A DNA stretch of 64,000 nucleotides. Source: Montifringilla adamsi (lineage: Eukaryota > Chordata > Aves > Passeriformes > Passeridae). Position numbers and translations under genes: made by a program. Below the pieces are notes generated by a model. It made no database searches. It saw only the letters and a program-made list of their open reading frames with translations, and was not told where the DNA came from. Shown piece by piece: positions 59,601 to 64,000 of the stretch; within the stretch, counting starts at the first letter, position 1; every line of letters begins with the position of its first letter. The stretch is from assembly GCA_017590115.1 (NCBI GenBank), contig JAGGNK010006448.1, positions 10,092,099 through 10,156,098 of the forward strand. Direction: 5' to 3'.

Positions 59601-60173
59601 CCTAGCAGTCCTGTTGCAAAATAAAGCAGGGAGGACAGGTGACGCAAATCAAAATTGCGAAGTAAGTTGTGTTGGCTTGACCTAGAGTTTTACGTGGTTT
59701 TGAGCAGAAAATCAAAATCTAATTTAAAAATGAAAGTATTTAAAATAGGGGATGTTTATTTATTGAATTGGTAACAAGCAGGAGCAGTATTCCTTGACCA
59801 TTACTATTCTATTCTATAAGATGTTTTTGTGCTGACTATGGCCTGGCAATAAGCACTGTTGATAGAATACCTGAAACTTAGCTAATATTCACTGATTAAA
59901 GACAAACACCTGTCTTTGCCATGTAGCATGGCTGATGCAGTGGAAGGACTTCCAGAAAGGACTTCCTGAAACTGAATGCTGAAACAGTGATTAGCTTGTT
60001 CTTAAAGCTGATCTTCAGAAGTCCTGTACTGTTCTTTAAATGAGAACTCCAAAGCCTCTTTCTTCTTTAACTACTGAGACAGCATACTAAAAGCTGTGTG
60101 TGAATTGATTGTAGTCAGATTGGCTCTGGGGTACGTGCATGCTTCTGTTTTCAGTTTTTTGAGTTAAAGACCT

Positions 60174-60185
60174 CCCCCCCCCCCC
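60174..60185. repeat. Poly-C, 12 bases
   Basis: A cct-led run of 12 C, rare in this A+T-rich sequence. Confidence 0.9.
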
Positions 60186-60906
60186 AAACCTGATTTTTGC
60201 CTATCTGCCTCTATTGAATGCAGTTGATGGAGGAATTTGATTGAGGATTAATTGGAGAGGTTTTTTGTACAAAAATAAATAGAGCAGTAAATGATCAAAA
60301 TTTAAAATTGCAATTTAATTGTGAGAAGCACTGAAGAAAGGCAAGGAAGAAACAATCCTATCTCCAAAGAGGTTCCATTTTACATTTATGTCAGTATTTC
60401 TTCATGACTTACAAAATCATAATGGCATAGTTATGTACTATGTAAAGTTTCTCTTTTACATAGACATCAAACATAATACAAATAAATCTTCTGCTTAATT
60501 TTTCAGTAGTCCTTCTAAAAGATGCCAGCTTCGTATCCTGGTGAGATTCAACAGTAATTGATGGATCGTTTGTGGATGCATCTTTTTACCTTGCTAATTA
60601 GTAATTTACGGTTTGAGTTTGCTTTTTAAAGCAGCTCCAGCTGGACACTGTAAATCATTGTCTAAAGCACAGTCTATGCTCAGTACAGAAACTGGCCAAA
60701 CCACAAACTCTTTCCACCTTGTATACCAAAATCTGGTTGCTGGTGAATACTTAAACACATAAATACAGATCAGTGCTGAAGTAAAGCTTTTTGTATCTGA
60801 TGAACGTATTTCAATTGCTCCTCTCACAGTCTGCCCAACAGACTAATCCTGTCTCTTCAGCCTAGAGGAATACATGGAAGTATTATGTCCACAGTGTATG
60901 AACATA

Positions 60907-60957
60907 CATATATATCTATATGTCTATATATCTATATATCTATAGATATATATACAT
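60907..60957. repeat. TATATC microsatellite with 20-bp palindrome
   Basis: Imperfect repeats of tatatatcta. The segment 60933-60952 (tatatatctatagatatata) is a perfect palindrome able to form a cruciform or hairpin. Confidence 0.9.
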
Positions 60958-62716
60958 TCATAAACCCCTGTACCCAAACAGCTCCTTACATTCAAAAAGT
61001 CTGCTGAGATTGTATTGCATTCTGAGGTATAAGTAACACTATGGATAACAAGTAGATTACAAATTTGGATTATAAGTGAGGTCCAGTTGTCTTTTTAATA
61101 GTCACATCGTTTTCCTGTCATTGTTAGTTTTTTTCTTCTTTGAGTGTTCTAGAGTAATTTCCATTTTTCAGTGACAGGATGGTCACTGATGCCATTACCT
61201 CCATGCCTATTAGACCTCCAGCTAAATCTGATTTTGACCAAAGAGGAAATTCTACAGAAGTTCCCGGTCCATTTCAACTTTAAGAAGAGCAAAAAGCCAA
61301 CTCAAGATGAAGCAAATTCTACACTTAAGAATGGATTAATCCAAATTTTATTCTGTAATCTGTAACAAATCTGATATCAGTCCATAAAATTCAGCTGGGT
61401 TAAGGAATCATGTGTGTCACTTTGCTATTGATTTATAAACTTTTAGGTTATTTTTATAGTTCTTTCACCATCATTATTACATTTATTTTACAGCACAGAC
61501 AATAAACCTTTCTAGAAAGAGTAATGGCATTGGAAAATTAGGATCATCATCATTTTAATGGCTGTTACCTAAGTGCTCATCTTTTTGTTCCATTCTGTGG
61601 CTTGTCTGATGTTTGGAGCCGATCAGCCTGTTGCATCCAGTGACTATCCAGATGAGTCATAAGAAAAGAGCTGACATAGCAAAATAAAACTTCTCAAAAT
61701 TGATATTAAGGTTTCTATACCTTTATGTAAATCCAATATAGAGATATAGAGATACAGAGATACAAAATCTTAATCAGTTGAAATAGGCAAATATGAGATG
61801 AGCCATTTAAAATTTTCAACAATAAGCATTTTGGGAAGTTGATGCTAACAGCTAGCAGCCACATTTTCTGATTAATACATATTTGTATTTTTGACACGCT
61901 CATATGAAAGGCAAATTTGTAAACATTACCAATATTTATTCCACAAATATTTGTCTCATTTTTATTTCACCCTGCTGCGATCTGCAAGTGCTAATCATTG
62001 GAACCCTTTGGAGCAAAGGAACTTATCAAGTTGCATTAGATATAACAGGAACAAAATATTCAAACAAATTTTTGTGGAAAAAGTGTCTTGGTTGATCTAA
62101 TTTTACAAGTGAGCTGCAGGCATGTCTTTCAACATGAGGAGTTAATTTGCAAAGGCGGGTTATAGAATATATTCTGAACATTTTCGCAGTTCCTTACGGG
62201 GAACTTTTCTCTTCTAAATTATTATTTTTCATTCTATCCACACCGCTTCTTGTTTACGCTACACAGACACATACATACATCCTCATTTCAAAATAAGAAA
62301 AAATTTAACAGATAATTCAGTTTTTAAAGTTACTTGTCATTGCTGAAATACTTATTGCTTCCACAAAGAGCTTCCAATATTTTTACTGGTAAAGTCCCTT
62401 ATTTTAGGCAGCTTCCTGCCTTGCAGGATAATTTCTCATACGGGTGCTTAAGTCTACGGGATACAATGCATGAGAGAAGTTAGTCAGAACAACTGAGTAG
62501 TCAGCCAGTGAATGTGATGTAGGACAAAAACCCTGTGTGTGATGCTTGCTGATGAGTGAGAGAGTTGAGTCCTCCCTCCACCTTTCGAGACAACATCTTC
62601 AAGGCTGTTTTTTGGAGGGATTGCTTCTTTTTGAAGCAATTCCACTCTGCATAAATAGTATCGCATAATAACAAGAAATAACCTGAGAGTGGAAGGGACG
62701 TTTTACAATATGCATG

Positions 62717-62998
62717 CAGTGATAGGACAAGGAGCAGTGGTTTTAAGGTGAAAGAGGGTAGTTCAGATTAGATATTAGGAAGAAACTCCGTACTGTGAGG
62801 GTGGTGAGGCACAGAAAAATGTTGCCCAGGAGAGTTACGTATGCTCCATCCCCCGAAGTCTTCATGGCCAGGCTATATGGGAATTTGAAGAACCTGGTTT
62901 AGTGAGAGTGTCCCTACCCATGGCAGGGGGTTGGAACTGGATAGTTTTCCAAGGTTCCCTTCCAACCCAAATAATTCCATGAATCTCTGATTCTGTGT
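62717..62998 (+). mobile_element. CR1 LINE 3'-end fragment, + strand
   Basis: Starts at cagtgataggacaaggagca and runs through the CR1 3' UTR landmarks (aggtgaaagagggtagttca, gatattaggaagaaactcc, tggcagggggttggaactgg, ttcccttccaacccaaataa) to the tail attccatgaatctctgattc. Older and more diverged than the copy at 19236. Non-coding. Confidence 0.93.
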
Positions 62999-64000
62999 TC
63001 ATTGAGACAGAGAGGATGTTTTGTTTTGTGCCTGTTTTTTAGCACATCGCTGTTAACTATTGGAAGTGCACATGATTATTGTTGAAGTTGAGTTTTGGGT
63101 AGGCTGTAGTTCCAAACATGGTTTGATCATTCCTCAAACATATGCATGAAACAGAAAACATTATTGGAAGATGTTTTTATTTTCCTGTTAGTGGGAGTGG
63201 GTGGTGGTATAGAACAGTTTCTTCTATACCCTGATGAGGGGTTTAAAATTTTGTGTTCTACAAATATGTATTTTTTTAGGAATATTAATATTTTAGGAGT
63301 AATTATGTAAAAACAAACAAAAATGTCCCATGGAGAGTCAGCAGCAGAAATCTTGGTGTTATCTGCTAAAGATGAAGCTGTTCTCCTAAGGTGTTCCACT
63401 AAGGTTAAGGTACAAGAGAGAGGTCTTGAACATCCTGTGGGTTCTGTCTGTTTCCACTACAAGTTTTATTTTCTTTATGAGCCTAGATATAAACTTGGTA
63501 CTGGGAATAGTAGCAGCTTTAAAACTTTCTCCTGGGGAAATTGTTTGACTTTTGAAGCACCTTAGAAGGTTGCAAAGGTATTGCTGGCCAACAGGCACAA
63601 AATAATTTGATATAAAACTGAGCTCTAGGTTGCTGTTGGAAACCACCAAGATAATAAGTCAGTTTTAGAAAAAAACAGGTTCATTATTTTTTAATTGGGC
63701 TGCTCATCAAAAATGCAAGAGGTGTTCCAAATATCATGAAGTTTAAGGAAATTAAGTTCTGATGAATTCCATATACATAACATGATTAATCTATCGATTA
63801 TACCATGCTGACCCTCACAAGTGTGTTCTTCCTCCTTTTCAAATGTCTTCTCAGGTGAAAAACAACACAAACATCAATTTAAGCAGTATATAAGTACAAA
63901 ATGAAGTAAGTACTTAAAATGAAACTTTAACAAGACCAAAAGCATTTTGGCAAGATTATTTCAGGGAACAGTTAAAATAGATGAGAACAGCTTTCCTTTG

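Larger units (their letters stand above)
50718..64000 (+). other. GPC6: GPC6 intron 1 (5' part)
   Basis: From the donor to the window end there is no GPC6 exon 2 sequence (expected to begin like GEHLRICPQ). The first 600 bases are G+C-rich; the rest is A+T-rich with short ORFs only. From about 52370 to 54100 the + strand is visibly rich in G and T, as is common for the sense strand of transcribed introns. Contents include an ATA-rich microsatellite (54425-54455), a cryptic exon candidate (56536-56654), a C12 run (60174-60185), a TATATC repeat (60907-60957) and a CR1 fragment (62717-62998). Confidence 0.85.

Noticed and set aside
1..64000. CRISPR arrays, bacterial operons, tRNA and rRNA genes
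   Set aside because: No regular spaced repeats, no dense ORFs or ribosome-binding sites, and no cloverleaf or rRNA landmarks were recognised.

Overview
The window looks like nuclear DNA from a bird. It is about 60% A+T and almost free of coding sequence. It carries several CR1 LINE fragments, including ones ending in the typical 3' CR1 tail with repeats like gattctgtgat, and at least three decayed LTRs whose layout matches endogenous retroviruses common in avian genomes. Nothing suggests a prokaryote, plasmid or phage: there are no dense ORFs, operons or CRISPR array. The species cannot be fixed from the sequence.

The only gene recognised with confidence is GPC6 (glypican-6, a GPI-anchored heparan sulfate proteoglycan core protein) on the + strand. 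Its first coding exon ends at 50717 with a clean splice donor. The decoded mature N-terminus ([26 protein letters not shown]) fits the GPC6 paralogue rather than GPC4. Exon 1 sits in a CpG-rich island (about 49950-51330). From 50718 to the window end is the 5' part of GPC6 intron 1, which is known to be very long in vertebrates. No second GPC6 exon is present.

Layout: 1-49650 is intergenic DNA upstream of GPC6 (in vertebrates the GPC5-GPC6 interval), with an ERV LTR plus leader (about 1559-2550), a minus-strand ERV LTR (about 8068-8562), a 42-base poly-T, CR1 fragments (10259, 16440, 19236, 41848), a 131-bp tandem duplication (12244-12510), an LTR with a near-perfect target-site duplication (32762-33240) and several perfect hairpins. 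49650-50488 is the putative promoter and leader of GPC6, with a TATA-like box, TG and CA dinucleotide tracts and overlapping upstream ORFs. 50489-50717 is coding exon 1. 50718-64000 is intron, with a GC-rich first 600 bp, a G+T-skewed stretch, a cryptic-exon candidate at 56536-56654 and a CR1 at 62717.

The most interesting points are the GPC6 start codon, which lies inside an alternating purine-pyrimidine (TG/CG) repeat and a small GC hairpin with weak initiation context; the uORF-rich leader; the cryptic exon candidate in intron 1; a GC-rich coding-like patch at about 23050-23400; and two strong isolated hairpins at 45847-45881 and 47791-47830. I found no evidence of a previously undescribed multi-gene system.
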